Positions 16,739 through 25,794 of a stretch of DNA of 64,000 nt are shown piece by piece. Each line of letters starts with the position of its first letter. The stretch's first letter is position 1. The position numbers were made by a program, and so were the translations under genes. Under the pieces are notes generated by a model. The model did no database searches. It saw only the letters and a list, made by a program, of their open reading frames with translations, and was not told the origin of the DNA. The DNA is from Streptomyces sp. cf386 (lineage in GTDB: Bacteria; Actinomycetota; Actinomycetes; Streptomycetales; Streptomycetaceae): assembly GCF_900103585.1 (NCBI RefSeq), contig NZ_FNHV01000016.1, positions 186,001-250,000 on the forward strand, read 5' to 3'.

Positions 16739-18289
16739 TCAGTCCGTCCCGGCGGGGGCGCAACTGCTCCCCGCTCTCGGGAGCCTCAGCTCCGTGAGGT
16801 AGTCGTCCACGGCGTCACGTGTGCAGTCACTGCGCCCGTAGACGCTGTGTCCCGTGCCCTCGTACGGCAGCAGGACGGTCGTCCCGCGGGTCTGGCGGTG
16901 GACGTTGGCCGCCCATGTGAAGTGGTTCGCCGGGTCGTGCCGCGCATGCAGCATGAGGATCTTGGGGGCCTCGGTGATGCGCAGCCGGTGCTGCGGGTTG
17001 TTCACCTCGTCGGGCATGCCGATGCAACGGGCCACGCCGTCATGGATGCGAGGTGAGTCGCGCATGTGCGGGGCGGCCCGCAGTTCCGCCTGGGCCAGCT
17101 TGGCGTACTCCCGGTAGTCCTTCGGCCGGATGCTCCAGTCCTGGCAGAAGACCGCGGCGAACGGGTCCGCTTTCGTCTGCGGTTCCGCCGCTGCTGATGG
17201 TCGCGGCTCCTGTGCCGCCGACGGCTTGGCCTGTCGGGGTTGACCGGATCCTCGCCGCTCGTTCGGATTCTGCGCGTCGAGGCCCGCCACATAGGCGGCC
17301 AGCTCGTCCGGGTCCGGGCCGTAGAGCTCCATGAAGGCGGCGAGACGGATCGCGTCGCCGGTCAGGATCTGGTCCGGACGCTCCGGATCGTGTATCTCCC
17401 CCCGGTCCGCCCTGGCGAGCAGTTCGTTCCACACGGCGGTCACGTCCCGGCCGTGCAGGGCGCAGGAGCTGGTGCGGTCGCACCACTGCACGAACTGGTG
17501 GAACGAGTCCTCGGCGGCGGCAGCGGAGGAGACGAGGAACTCCCGGGTGCCGAGGCTGTGGTCGATGTTCGCGGTGAGGGCCATGGACCGGATGCGGCCG
17601 CCGTACTCCTCGGCGTACTGCTCGCCGATCAGCGTGCCGTAGGAGTGCCCGAAGTAGTTGATCTTCTCCTCGCCCAGCGCCGCTCGCAGCGCGTCCATGT
17701 CCCGGACGACGCTCAAGGTGTCGGCGTGGTCGAAGAGCGGACCGGTGTGCCGTCGGCAGTCCTCGGCCAACGTGCGGTTGTACTCGGCGAGTCGATCGAA
17801 CTGTGCCTGGTTGCGGGGGTAAGGCGACGGCCGTCGGTCCAGCAGCTCGGTGGAGCACCTCACCGGATGGCTGCCGCCGACTCCGCGCGGGTCGAACCCG
17901 ACGATGTCGAACCTCTCCAGAATGTCCTCGCTGAAGTGGGACTTGGCATCCCGCACGGCGAAGCTCACACCCGAAGCGCCCGGCCCACCCGGGTTGACCA
18001 GCAGTGTGCCTACCCGGCGAGCCGGATCCGCGGCTTTGCGACGGGCCACCGCGAGACCGAACGTCTCGGCCGACGGGTCCGACCAGTCGACGGGCAAACG
18101 CAGGGTCCCGCATTCCGCCGTGGCGTCCTGCGGGCACGGGGTCCAGTCGATCGACTCCTGGGGCGACGAGCCGTCGCCGGGTGGGCCGGCGTCCGCCGCC
18201 TCGACGCCCGGCGTCGCCACCCCGGTGAGTAATCCCGCGAGCAATCCCGCGGCGAGCACTCCGGTGAGCGCCCTGAAGAGCGGTTGCAT
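16739..18289 (-). CDS. Secreted alpha/beta hydrolase, tripeptidyl-aminopeptidase-like
   Basis: A 516-residue exported hydrolase of the Streptomyces Tap/Slp family. ATG at 18289 follows GGAAGGGA and gives a signal peptide (hydrophobic residues about 8-30, ending near VEAADA). The nucleophile elbow is GHSYGTL, the acid is in HARHDPAN and the catalytic His is in GTGHSVYG. A Pro/Ala-rich insert near residues 365-395 (PSAAQEPRPSAAAEPQ) looks like a flexible loop. It probably removes N-terminal tripeptides from extracellular substrates. Confidence 0.85.
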   Translation of the reverse strand: MQPLFRALTGVLAAGLLAGLLTGVATPGVEAADAGPPGDGSSPQESIDWTPCPQDATAECGTLRLPVDWSDPSAETFGLAVARRKAADPARRVGTLLVNPGGPGASGVSFAVRDAKSHFSEDILERFDIVGFDPRGVGGSHPVRCSTELLDRRPSPYPRNQAQFDRLAEYNRTLAEDCRRHTGPLFDHADTLSVVRDMDALRAALGEEKINYFGHSYGTLIGEQYAEEYGGRIRSMALTANIDHSLGTREFLVSSAAAAEDSFHQFVQWCDRTSSCALHGRDVTAVWNELLARADRGEIHDPERPDQILTGDAIRLAAFMELYGPDPDELAAYVAGLDAQNPNERRGSGQPRQAKPSAAQEPRPSAAAEPQTKADPFAAVFCQDWSIRPKDYREYAKLAQAELRAAPHMRDSPRIHDGVARCIGMPDEVNNPQHRLRITEAPKILMLHARHDPANHFTWAANVHRQTRGTTVLLPYEGTGHSVYGRSDCTRDAVDDYLTELRLPRAGSSCAPAGTD

Positions 18290-18431
18290 GAAATCCCTTC
18301 CGAGAGTCCTGCCTGACGGATCACGGGGGTTGCCCGCATGATCAACGTCGCAGTGATCCGATCGGGGGCACAACCGTGCAGGACGGGAATCAGGGAAGGC
18401 ACCGGGTCGTGGTCGGGGTCACCCTCAGGGC

Positions 18432-18469
18432 GACGCCTCAGGGGTTGCCCCGCGAACCCCTGAGGCGTC
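18432..18469 (-). terminator. Strong terminator after NHLM exporter operon
   Basis: A perfect 15-bp inverted repeat (left arm 18432-18446, right arm 18455-18469) with an 8-nt loop sits 45 nt downstream of the second ABC gene. It is symmetric, so it can also insulate in the other direction. There is no T-run, as is normal in Streptomyces. Confidence 0.8.
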
Positions 18470-18513
18470 CCTGGGCTTGGGATGCCCCCGTACTTGCCGC
18501 GCCGCCGCCGCCC

Positions 18514-21330
18514 TCACGCCATCTGGCGCCGGACCAGCTCGTGCAGCCGTCCGCTCGTGTCCGCGAGGAGCTGTGCGGGCGGGCCCTGCTGGGCGACCTT
18601 GCCGTCCTCCATCACGATCACGCGGTCGGCGTCCAGCACCGTCGACAGGCGGTGCGCGATGACGATGCGGGTGGCGTTGAGGGCCCTGGTCGACTCGATG
18701 ACCGTGCGCTGCGTCTCGTTGTCCAGGGCGCTGGTCGCCTCGTCGAAGAACAGGATGCGCGGGCGGCGGATCAACGCCTGGGCGATCATCAGGCGTTGCC
18801 GCTGACCGCCGGAGATCGCGCCGCTGCCCGAGACGATGGTGTGCAGCCCCATCGGCATCCGCTTGATGTCCTCGGCGAGCCCCGCCATCTCCGCCGCCGC
18901 CATCGCCTCCTCCGGCGTGTACGGCTCCGTACCGCAGATGACGTCCAGGATGGAACCGGTGAACGGCTGGGCGTGCTGGAGCACGACCCCGCACTGGCGC
19001 CGTACGGCCGACTGGTCGAGCGCCGCCAGGTCCTGGCCGTCGTAGAGCACACTGCCGGAGACCGGCTTGTCGAAGCCGATCAACAGCCTGAGCAGCGTCG
19101 ACTTGCCGCAGCCGCTCGGGCCGACGATCGCCACGAACTCGCCCGGGCGGATGTCGAAGGACACGTCGTCGAGGATCAGGGGACCGTCGTCGGAGTACCG
19201 GAAGGACAGCCGACGCGCCTCCATCGACCCGGTCAGCGGGCCCGGCCGGGTGCTCGCCGTGCGGACCTCGGGCTGCGCGTCCAGCACCGGCTTGATCTCC
19301 TCGAACAGCGGCAGCGCGGCCACCACCGAGACGAACGAGCCGGTCAGCTGGGTGACGGAGGTCAGCAGCATCGTCACCGAGGTGTTGAAGGTGAGGAAGG
19401 CCGCCGCCGACATCGACCCGCGCGCAGGACCCGCGAGCAGCATGAACATCAGCAGCGTGCACACCGGCAGATAGACCGCGCCCAGCACCGTGGTGAGGTT
19501 CTTGATCCGCCCCACCTTCTGCTGAAGCTCACGGCTGTGCGCGAACCGGTCGGCCCACGCCGCGTACGCGTAGTTCTCCGCGGCCGCGACCCGCAGCTTC
19601 GGCAGCCCCCGCAGTGTCTGGAACGCCTGGTTGTTGAGCTTGTTGCTCAGCACCACCAGCCGCCGCTGCCACCGGACCTGCCACAGCCCGAGCCCCAGGA
19701 ACACGGCCGCGATGACGACGAGCATGCCGATCGCCGCCAGCGCCATCGGCACGCTGTACCAGAACAGCAGCGCCAGGTTCATCGCGCCCACCGTCACCGA
19801 CGACGCGACGACGGGGCCGACTCCGGCCATCAGACGGCGGATCGCGCTGATGCCCATGGCCTGGCTCGCCAGCTCGCCGGTCGAGCGCTCGGTGAAGAAC
19901 TTCGTCGGCAACCGCAGCAGCCGGTCCCACAGGGCCGGCTGAAGGGTCGCCTCGATACGGCCTTCCAGGCGCAGGATCGTCAGGTTCTGCAGCAGCATGA
20001 AGGCCGCGGCCACCACGCTGCTGATCATCACGGCCAGACAGAACTGCACGATCAGCCCGGTCTGCGCCTTCGGCACGAACTCGCCGAGCACCTTGCCCGT
20101 CGCGATCGGCACCAGCGCGCCGATCGCGACCGTCACCAGTCCGCTGATCATGAGGTTGGTCAGATCACCGCCCGTGCCCCGCATGCTGAACCGCAGCAGC
20201 CGCAGCGGGCTGGGCGCGCGGTCGGGCAGCGGGCGGTAGAACATCACCGCGCGCGGCTCGAACTCCTCCGCGTTGGCCTTCTCGATCGGCGTCTCACGAC
20301 CGGTCGCCGGATGGACGGCGACATAGCCGCCGCGCCGCCACAGCAGCGCCACGGGCGCGCCCGACAGTGCGCGATGGCCCACCAGCGGCCCCACGTTGTC
20401 CCGCCACCAACGCCCGTCCAGCCGTACGGCCCGGGTGCGTACGCGCGACGCGATGGCCACCCGCTCGACCGGGTCGAGGCGGTCGCTCTCGGTGCCGCTC
20501 TGCGCGGGCTCGGCCAGCGTGATCCCGGCCGCCTCGGCGACCAGCTTGCAGGCCGCGTAACTGGCGTCCGCGTCGGCGGCCGTCGTCCGCTTGTCGCCGC
20601 GCTTGCCGATGGACGCCAGCAGGGTCTGATCGGCCTGGGCACGCACCGCCTCGCCGGCCTTGATCCCCGCCGCCGTGCGCGACTCGTGGGTGCGCTCCAG
20701 CTGCTCGATCCAGCGGTCCAGGGTGGTGAGCAGGCGGTACTGCTGGTCGACCATGGACTGCCAGACCGCCGGGTCCATCAGCAGGTCGGCTGCGGCTTCG
20801 GCGCCGTACAGCGAGCCGTACTGCACACTGCCCGGCGGCACCTGCATCCAGAACACGTCGTCGTCGGTCACCTCGGCGGCCCGCTCGGTGGCCATCGGCG
20901 CCTGGAAGAGGATGGTCAGGCTGCGGCCGACGCCCAGAGCGAGGGCGTACTCCAGCGGGCTCGTCTGCGGCGGAACGTACTGCGGGTTGCCGTACTCGTC
21001 GTACGACCAGGTCTGGGTGTTCGCGGGCTGGTACAGCTCGCGCAGCCCGATGCGGTGGACGACGCAGTCCCTGAGCGGGCGTGCCACAAGGGTGTGCTGC
21101 GGTCCGGCGACCGGGCCGAGCAGCAGCGAGCCCGCCTCCAGCCGGCCGAGGTGATGCCAGTGGCCCTGCTGCTCGGCGTCGACCGCGAACAGGTCGACGG
21201 CGCCGGACGCCACCAGCCACAGCACCTGCGGGCCTTCGAGGTCGAGGCGGTTGAAACCGGCGCAGTCGATGCGTGTGCCCATCTGACCGAGCGCGTTGAG
21301 AACGAGGTCGCCCTCGTGGACGGAGGTCAT
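18514..21330 (-). CDS. NHLM-type peptide export ABC transporter, second (non-peptidase) subunit
   Basis: A 938-residue exporter. Residues 1 to about 380 form a long N-terminal region whose start resembles a cyclic-nucleotide-binding-like sensor. It is followed by a six-helix transmembrane domain (about 400-680) and an ATPase with Walker A GPSGCGKST, signature ISGGQRQRLMIAQAL and Walker B ILFFDEATSALD. This matches the second ABC protein of NHLM bacteriocin systems and has no C39 peptidase. ATG at 21330 follows AAGGAGCGATG and lies 2 nt past the upstream stop. It probably forms a heteromeric exporter with the C39 subunit. Confidence 0.87.
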   Translation of the reverse strand: MTSVHEGDLVLNALGQMGTRIDCAGFNRLDLEGPQVLWLVASGAVDLFAVDAEQQGHWHHLGRLEAGSLLLGPVAGPQHTLVARPLRDCVVHRIGLRELYQPANTQTWSYDEYGNPQYVPPQTSPLEYALALGVGRSLTILFQAPMATERAAEVTDDDVFWMQVPPGSVQYGSLYGAEAAADLLMDPAVWQSMVDQQYRLLTTLDRWIEQLERTHESRTAAGIKAGEAVRAQADQTLLASIGKRGDKRTTAADADASYAACKLVAEAAGITLAEPAQSGTESDRLDPVERVAIASRVRTRAVRLDGRWWRDNVGPLVGHRALSGAPVALLWRRGGYVAVHPATGRETPIEKANAEEFEPRAVMFYRPLPDRAPSPLRLLRFSMRGTGGDLTNLMISGLVTVAIGALVPIATGKVLGEFVPKAQTGLIVQFCLAVMISSVVAAAFMLLQNLTILRLEGRIEATLQPALWDRLLRLPTKFFTERSTGELASQAMGISAIRRLMAGVGPVVASSVTVGAMNLALLFWYSVPMALAAIGMLVVIAAVFLGLGLWQVRWQRRLVVLSNKLNNQAFQTLRGLPKLRVAAAENYAYAAWADRFAHSRELQQKVGRIKNLTTVLGAVYLPVCTLLMFMLLAGPARGSMSAAAFLTFNTSVTMLLTSVTQLTGSFVSVVAALPLFEEIKPVLDAQPEVRTASTRPGPLTGSMEARRLSFRYSDDGPLILDDVSFDIRPGEFVAIVGPSGCGKSTLLRLLIGFDKPVSGSVLYDGQDLAALDQSAVRRQCGVVLQHAQPFTGSILDVICGTEPYTPEEAMAAAEMAGLAEDIKRMPMGLHTIVSGSGAISGGQRQRLMIAQALIRRPRILFFDEATSALDNETQRTVIESTRALNATRIVIAHRLSTVLDADRVIVMEDGKVAQQGPPAQLLADTSGRLHELVRRQMA

Positions 21331-21331
21331 C

Positions 21332-23554
21332 TCATCGCTCCTTGACCAGTGCCGCGTACGCACCGCCGCGCGCCACCAGCTCCTCGTGCCGCCCGCGTTC
21401 CACGATCGTGCCGTGCTGGAGTACGACGATCTCGTCGCTGTCCCGCACGGTGCTGAGCCGGTGCGCGATCACCACACAGGCACAGCCGCGCTTGCGCAGG
21501 TTGTCCATCACGACCTGCTCGGTCTCGGCGTCCAGCGCGCTCGTCACCTCGTCGAGGACGAGGATGCTGGGGCGGCGGACCAGCGCCCGGGCGATCTCCA
21601 GACGCTGGCGCTGTCCGCCGGAGAAGTTGCGGCCGTCCTGCTCGACCCTGCTGTTGATACCGCCCGGCCGACGCATGACCACGTCGTACAGCGCGGCGTC
21701 GCGCAGCGCGTCCACCACCGCGTCGTCCGGGATCGACGGGTCCCACAGCGCCACGTTGTCGCGGACCGTGCCCTCGAAGAGGAACACCTCCTGGTCGACG
21801 AAGGAGACGGACGAGGCGAGCGCGCCGCGCGGAATGTCCTCGATGCGCTGGTCGTCGATGCGGATGACGCCCTCCCAGGGGGCGTACAGGCCCGAGATCA
21901 GGCGGGAGACCGTCGACTTGCCGCTGCCCGAGCCGCCGACCAGGGCGACCTGCTGGCCCGGGCCGACCGTCAGGTCGAAGCCGGTGAGCAGGGGCTTGTC
22001 GAGCGGGCTGTAGCCGAAAGTGATGTTCTGGAGCTCGACATGGCCGTGCAGCCGGCGCGTCGACTCACCGGTGCCGGGGCGGCCGTAGAGCGGGTCCGCC
22101 TCGAAGTTCTCCACGTCCTTCAGACGGGCCACGTCGGCGGCGAAGTCCTGGATGCGGCCCGCGACGCCGTTGAGGCGGGTGATCGGCGCGGTGAAGCGGG
22201 TGACCAGGGCCTGGAAGGCGACCAGCAGGCCGACGGATATATGGCCCTCGACCGCCCGCATCCCGCCGATCCAGAGGATGAGCGCGCTGTTGAGCGTGGC
22301 GAGCGTGGGGGCGACCACGCCCAGCCAGGCGCTCGGCACGCCGAGGCGCTGCTGCTCCTCCAGCGTGGTGGCGTGCTGGCCGGCCCACTTGCGGAAGTAG
22401 CCGTCCTCGCCGCCGGTGGCCTTCATCGTCTCGATCAGCTGGAGGCCGGTGTAGGCGGTGTTGGTGAGCCGGGCGTTGTCCGCGCGCAGCTTCGCCGTAC
22501 GGGTCGCGCGCAGGCGGATGACGACGCGCATGGCGACGATGTTCAGCAGGGCGACGCCGATGCCGACGAAGGTGAGCTGGGGGTCGTAGGTGTAGAGGAG
22601 GATCGCGTAGAGGACGACGACCACCGCGTCCACGCCCGCCGCCGCGAGGTCGCGGGCCAGGGTCTCGGCCACCGCGTCGTTCGACTGGAGGCGCTGCACC
22701 AGGTCGGCCGGGCTGCGCTGGGAGAAGAACGTCACCGGCAGCCGCAGCAGATGGCGCAGGAATCGGGCGCTGGAGAGCGTGGAGGAGATGACGCGGCCGC
22801 GCAACAGGTTCGCCTGTTGCAGCCAGGTCAGCACGACCGTGAGCAGGACGCAGGTGCCCATCGACGCGAACAGGACGCCGAGCAGGGACGTCTGGCCCCC
22901 GATGAGGAACATGTCGATATAGGTGCGGCTCAGCGCGGGCACCGCCGCGCCCACCAGCACCAGGAGCAGGCTCGCCAGGACCGCGGCCGGCATCGTGCCC
23001 GCGGTGCCGCGCAGCCGGGCCGGCATCGCGCCCAGTACGCCCGGTTTGCGGCCGCCCTTGCTGAAGCCCTCGCCGGGCTCCATGACCAGGACGACACCGG
23101 TGAAGCTGCCGTCGAAGTCCTCCATGGGCACGAAGCGCCGGCCCTTGGCGGGGTCGTTGATGTACACGCCCCGGCGGCCGAAGCGGCGGCCCATGCCGTC
23201 GTAGACGACGTAGTGGTTGAACTCCCAGAACAGGACGGCCGGCGTCTTCACCTCGGCGAGGGCGGCCGTGTCCATCTGCATGCCCTTGGCGGTCAGGCCG
23301 TAGCTGCGGGCCGCCTTCAGCAGGTTGCTGGCGCGTGAGCCGTCGCGGGAGACACCGCACGCGATGCGCAGCTCCTCCAGCGGGACATGGCGGCCGTAGT
23401 GACCGAGCACCATGGCGAGCGAGGCGGCGCCGCACTCCACGGCCTCCATCTGGAGGACGGTGGGGGTACGGACCGTCTTCGCCTTCCCCTTGGGGACCGG
23501 GCGCTTCGGCGGGGCGGCGCGCCGCCTGCTCCGCGTCTCCTGCGCGGCGCTCAC
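21332..23554 (-). CDS. C39 peptidase-containing ABC transporter for double-glycine peptide
   Basis: A 740-residue peptidase/exporter. The N-terminal C39 domain shows Q35-x5-C41 (QMEAVECGAASLAMVLGHYG), His114 (EFNHYVVYDG) and Asp134 (YINDPAKG), the full catalytic set. Transmembrane helices follow at about 180-460 and a C-terminal ATPase has GGSGSGKST, FSGGQRQRLEIARAL and ILVLDEVTSALD. It cleaves leaders after Gly-Gly and exports the core. The GTG at 23554 overlaps the HlyD stop as GTGA; a longer open frame exists upstream, but the coupling and the family N-terminus decide the start. Confidence 0.88.
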   Translation of the reverse strand: MSAAQETRSRRRAAPPKRPVPKGKAKTVRTPTVLQMEAVECGAASLAMVLGHYGRHVPLEELRIACGVSRDGSRASNLLKAARSYGLTAKGMQMDTAALAEVKTPAVLFWEFNHYVVYDGMGRRFGRRGVYINDPAKGRRFVPMEDFDGSFTGVVLVMEPGEGFSKGGRKPGVLGAMPARLRGTAGTMPAAVLASLLLVLVGAAVPALSRTYIDMFLIGGQTSLLGVLFASMGTCVLLTVVLTWLQQANLLRGRVISSTLSSARFLRHLLRLPVTFFSQRSPADLVQRLQSNDAVAETLARDLAAAGVDAVVVVLYAILLYTYDPQLTFVGIGVALLNIVAMRVVIRLRATRTAKLRADNARLTNTAYTGLQLIETMKATGGEDGYFRKWAGQHATTLEEQQRLGVPSAWLGVVAPTLATLNSALILWIGGMRAVEGHISVGLLVAFQALVTRFTAPITRLNGVAGRIQDFAADVARLKDVENFEADPLYGRPGTGESTRRLHGHVELQNITFGYSPLDKPLLTGFDLTVGPGQQVALVGGSGSGKSTVSRLISGLYAPWEGVIRIDDQRIEDIPRGALASSVSFVDQEVFLFEGTVRDNVALWDPSIPDDAVVDALRDAALYDVVMRRPGGINSRVEQDGRNFSGGQRQRLEIARALVRRPSILVLDEVTSALDAETEQVVMDNLRKRGCACVVIAHRLSTVRDSDEIVVLQHGTIVERGRHEELVARGGAYAALVKER

Positions 23555-24357
23555 GGCAGCAGCCAATCGACGGGACGCTGGTCGGTCAGCCGGATCGAGC
23601 CCGAGGCCAGGGTCATGGAGGTGAGATCGAACGGCGGCCCGTCCGCGGACGACCACTTGTAGCCGCTCTTCGTGCTCGACTCCTTGTCCAGCTTCACCAG
23701 TACGGCGACCGGCCTGCCGTCCTTGGTGAACTGCTCGCCCAGCTGGTTGTCGCCGAGGAACGCGGCGATCTGCTGCGCCGACTGAGCGGAGCGGTCCACC
23801 GACTTCACATGGCCGCGCAGGACGCCGTACTCCTGGGTGGGCACGGAGGAGATGGTGAGATCCACGGCCGCCTTGTCGGGGATGGAGGCAGCGTTCTCGG
23901 CGGGGACGTACACCGTGGCGTACAGCGCGTCCTTGGCGTGGGCGACCTTCTCGACGGCGGCGACGTTCGCGCCGGTGGAGATGATCTGCCCGATGGTGGC
24001 GGCGAGCGCGGTGACCCGGCCCGCGGCCACGGTGCGGACGGTCGTCTCGCCCTGGGCGGTGCGGACCTTCAGGACGGGGGAGTTGGCCGGGAGCCGCTCG
24101 CCCTGCTCGGCGAGGACGGCCGTGACCTGCCCGGCGACCGGGCTCTGCAGGAGGTAGCTGCCCTGGCCGTGCGTGAGGATGGCGGGCGCGCTGACGGTGG
24201 AGGTGACCGAGCCGGTCACCGCCCACACGGACGCGGCGGCCATCACGACCACGGTCACGGAGAGGACGAGCCACCCTTGGGGGCGGGCGAAGCGCACCGG
24301 AAGGTCGAGCTCCTCCGGTGACTGAAGCTTGGCGAGGGCCTGTTGGCGGAACTGCAC
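23551..24357 (-). CDS. NHLM secretion protein, HlyD-type membrane fusion
   Basis: A 268-residue HlyD-like protein with the N-terminus VQFRQQALAKLQSPEELD, which is the typical opening of NHLM secretion proteins. One transmembrane helix follows at about residues 29-50, then a biotinyl-lipoyl-like hairpin (SPVAGQVTAVLAEQGERL). It links the ABC exporter across the envelope. GTG at 24357 is chosen because GAGGGAAAG lies 5-13 nt upstream; an in-frame GTG at 24444 would place the start at the base of a terminator hairpin. It overlaps the C39 ABC gene by 4 nt. Confidence 0.8.
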   Translation of the reverse strand: MQFRQQALAKLQSPEELDLPVRFARPQGWLVLSVTVVVMAAASVWAVTGSVTSTVSAPAILTHGQGSYLLQSPVAGQVTAVLAEQGERLPANSPVLKVRTAQGETTVRTVAAGRVTALAATIGQIISTGANVAAVEKVAHAKDALYATVYVPAENAASIPDKAAVDLTISSVPTQEYGVLRGHVKSVDRSAQSAQQIAAFLGDNQLGEQFTKDGRPVAVLVKLDKESSTKSGYKWSSADGPPFDLTSMTLASGSIRLTDQRPVDWLLP

Positions 24358-24448
24358 GGGACTTTCCCTCACCTGAAGATGAGCGGAGACCGGCGCGCGG
24401 GGGCCGGTCGTTTTGCGAGTGGTGCCGGATTTGTTTTCTGGCACCCGA

Positions 24449-24480
24449 GAGTCCCGGAGCCTGGAACGGCTCCGGGACTC
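24449..24480 (-). terminator. Terminator/attenuator hairpin between precursor peptide and exporter genes
   Basis: A perfect 12-bp stem (24449-24460 with 24469-24480) and 8-nt loop begins 20 nt downstream of the precursor stop and ends about 90 nt before the HlyD start. It probably stops most transcripts, so that the peptide is made in excess over the exporter. Confidence 0.8.
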
Positions 24481-24499
24481 AGTGGTTACGAAGGCGCGA

Positions 24500-24715
24500 T
24501 CAGAGACCGGCGACCAGGTTCGTGACCGGGGCGGTGTTCAGGCCGGTGACACCCTCCACGGTGCCGACGACCGTGTCGACCAGGCCGGAGACCGGGGCGA
24601 TGCCGTTGACAGCGTCGAGGGCACCGTTCACGGCGTTGATCTGCAGACCGCCGGAGACGTTGTCGAGCTCGGCGTCGGAGATCTCGACGGTCGCAACCTG
24701 GGGGGTGGAGTTCAT
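24500..24715 (-). CDS. Double-glycine leader peptide, NHLM-exported bacteriocin-like precursor
   Basis: A 71-residue precursor. The leader, residues 1-23, contains EISDAELDNVSGG, a classic Gly-Gly leader recognised by C39 peptidases. The 48-residue core is rich in Val, Gly, Ala, Leu and Asn, has no Cys, Lys or Arg and is acidic. Two halves of the core repeat a pattern G(I/L)..APV(S/T).LV. The ATG at 24715 follows AGGAAGGGAAG. No modifying enzyme lies beside it, so it may be exported unmodified. Function (bacteriocin, signal or surface peptide) is unknown. Confidence 0.82.
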   Translation of the reverse strand: MNSTPQVATVEISDAELDNVSGGLQINAVNGALDAVNGIAPVSGLVDTVVGTVEGVTGLNTAPVTNLVAGL

Positions 24716-25189
24716 GATGGAACTTCCCTTCCTAATGGGTATTTCACAAGGGGGAGCGGCCCCCTCTGGGGACAGATGACGGCCGCGACCGCGGGTACCC
24801 GGCGTCCGTTTCCGGAAGCCGTTGGCGGCCCCTGCGGTGCGATGGATCAAAGCACGCCCGAGGTGCGGGCTTCCAATCAAACATCCGTCTCACCAGGGCA
24901 CTTGAGTCCCTGGAGCATCCATCCGTGCAGACTTGTGCACGTCTCGTGGGTGACTTCTTCACAAGCGTCACAGCATCGGCTCCGGCGAGCTGTTGCGCCC
25001 GTCATGGGGAACTCCGTCGGAGCGGCGGCGAATCCGACACTCCCGTCCCAAGAGGGTGACCGTCGGTAGCCCCTTGTGCAGAACCCCGGCGCACGGTGAC
25101 TTCGTTGAGTATTGAATGTGCAGATTCGCTGGAGCCTGGATTGTCCTCGCTGTGCACGACCGACCGTTACCGATCGGTAGCGGATCGTG
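24716..25189. other. Intergenic region upstream of precursor peptide
   Basis: This 474-bp gap holds the promoter and leader of the minus-strand precursor gene and the 3' flank of the thioesterase gene. A small hairpin (arms 24749-24754 and 24760-24765) lies in the probable 5' untranslated region. A perfect 12-bp palindrome, TACCGATCGGTA, is at 25168-25179. I see no gene with coding character in it. Confidence 0.6.
25168..25179. promoter_or_regulatory. 12-bp perfect palindrome, possible operator
   Basis: TACCGATCGGTA is self-complementary over its whole length and starts 11 nt from the 3' end of the thioesterase gene. It could be an operator for the region upstream of the precursor peptide or part of a weak terminator. 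Confidence 0.3.
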
Positions 25190-25603
25190 TCAGCCCAGAA
25201 GTGCGTACACGGTGCTCGCCCGGGCCGCGATTTCCCCCGACCCCTCGTCGGTCATCGCAATGTCGGCGAACGCCATACGCCGGCCCAGTTTGGTGACGAC
25301 CGCTTCGATCAGGACATCCGAACCGATCACCGCGCGCTGAAAGGACGTCGACTGCTGCACCGTCGTCATCGGCCCGTACGCCCCGCGCGCCACCGATACG
25401 GCGATCACGGTCGCGGTGTCGGCGGCAGCCATCAGCGCCTGCCCCGAGAGTGCGCCGCCCTCCCGTGCCAGCCCCTCCGACCAGGGCATTCGCAGGACCG
25501 CGCGATGATCTTCCACCGCCTCGACGGACAGGCCCAGGCGGAGCACCCAGGGGGCGAAGTTGGCGGAGAGGATCTTGTCGGCTTCGGCGGTGGTCATCGT
25601 CAT
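25190..25603 (-). CDS. PaaI-family hotdog-fold thioesterase
   Basis: A 137-residue hotdog-fold protein. The conserved helix region GGALSGQALMAAADTAT at about residues 47-63 and the strand segment MTTVQQSTSFQRAVIGSDVLIEA are typical of PaaI/YbgC-like thioesterases. It probably hydrolyses an acyl-CoA. Start ATG 25603 (or 25597) is favoured because it gives the usual family length; the longer frame upstream reads through sequence of non-coding character. No functional link with neighbours is apparent. Confidence 0.75.
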   Translation of the reverse strand: MTMTTAEADKILSANFAPWVLRLGLSVEAVEDHRAVLRMPWSEGLAREGGALSGQALMAAADTATVIAVSVARGAYGPMTTVQQSTSFQRAVIGSDVLIEAVVTKLGRRMAFADIAMTDEGSGEIAARASTVYALLG

Positions 25604-25776
25604 ATGGGGGATTGTTCCCGCCGCCGGACCCCTGGACGCGTTCCTTGGCCGAATAGGTGGCCCGAGTCGGTTGCCCGCAAACGGAATTGAACGCCCCACC
25701 CGAACCGTGCGTACCAACTGCCAACCAGGCGCCCCGAACAGTCGCCGCAGAGACGGCGGCACAGACCCCGTCCCCC

Positions 25777-25794
25777 AGGAGGTCGAGAAGTTTG
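25777..25794 (+). promoter_or_regulatory. RBS deciding TTG start of serine protease
   Basis: AGGAGG at 25777-25782 lies 9 nt upstream of TTG at 25792. It is the only strong Shine-Dalgarno near the signal peptide and fixes the unusual start. Confidence 0.8.

Noticed and set aside
18376..21345. A 989-residue plus-strand frame opposite the ABC transporter
   Set aside because: Highly charged Arg/His/Gln-rich composition typical of antisense of a GC-rich gene; the minus strand encodes a complete transporter.
21332..24274. A 980-residue ABC transporter starting at 24274
   Set aside because: The first 240 codons are a shadow of the HlyD gene. GTG 23554 overlaps the HlyD stop and gives the normal C39 N-terminus.
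24444..24446. GTG near 24444 as HlyD start
   Set aside because: It sits at the edge of a terminator hairpin with no RBS; GTG 24357 has GAGGGAAAG upstream and a standard N-terminus.
25096..25296. Small plus-strand ORF beside the thioesterase
   Set aside because: It is mostly antisense to the thioesterase 3' end and has no RBS or recognisable feature.
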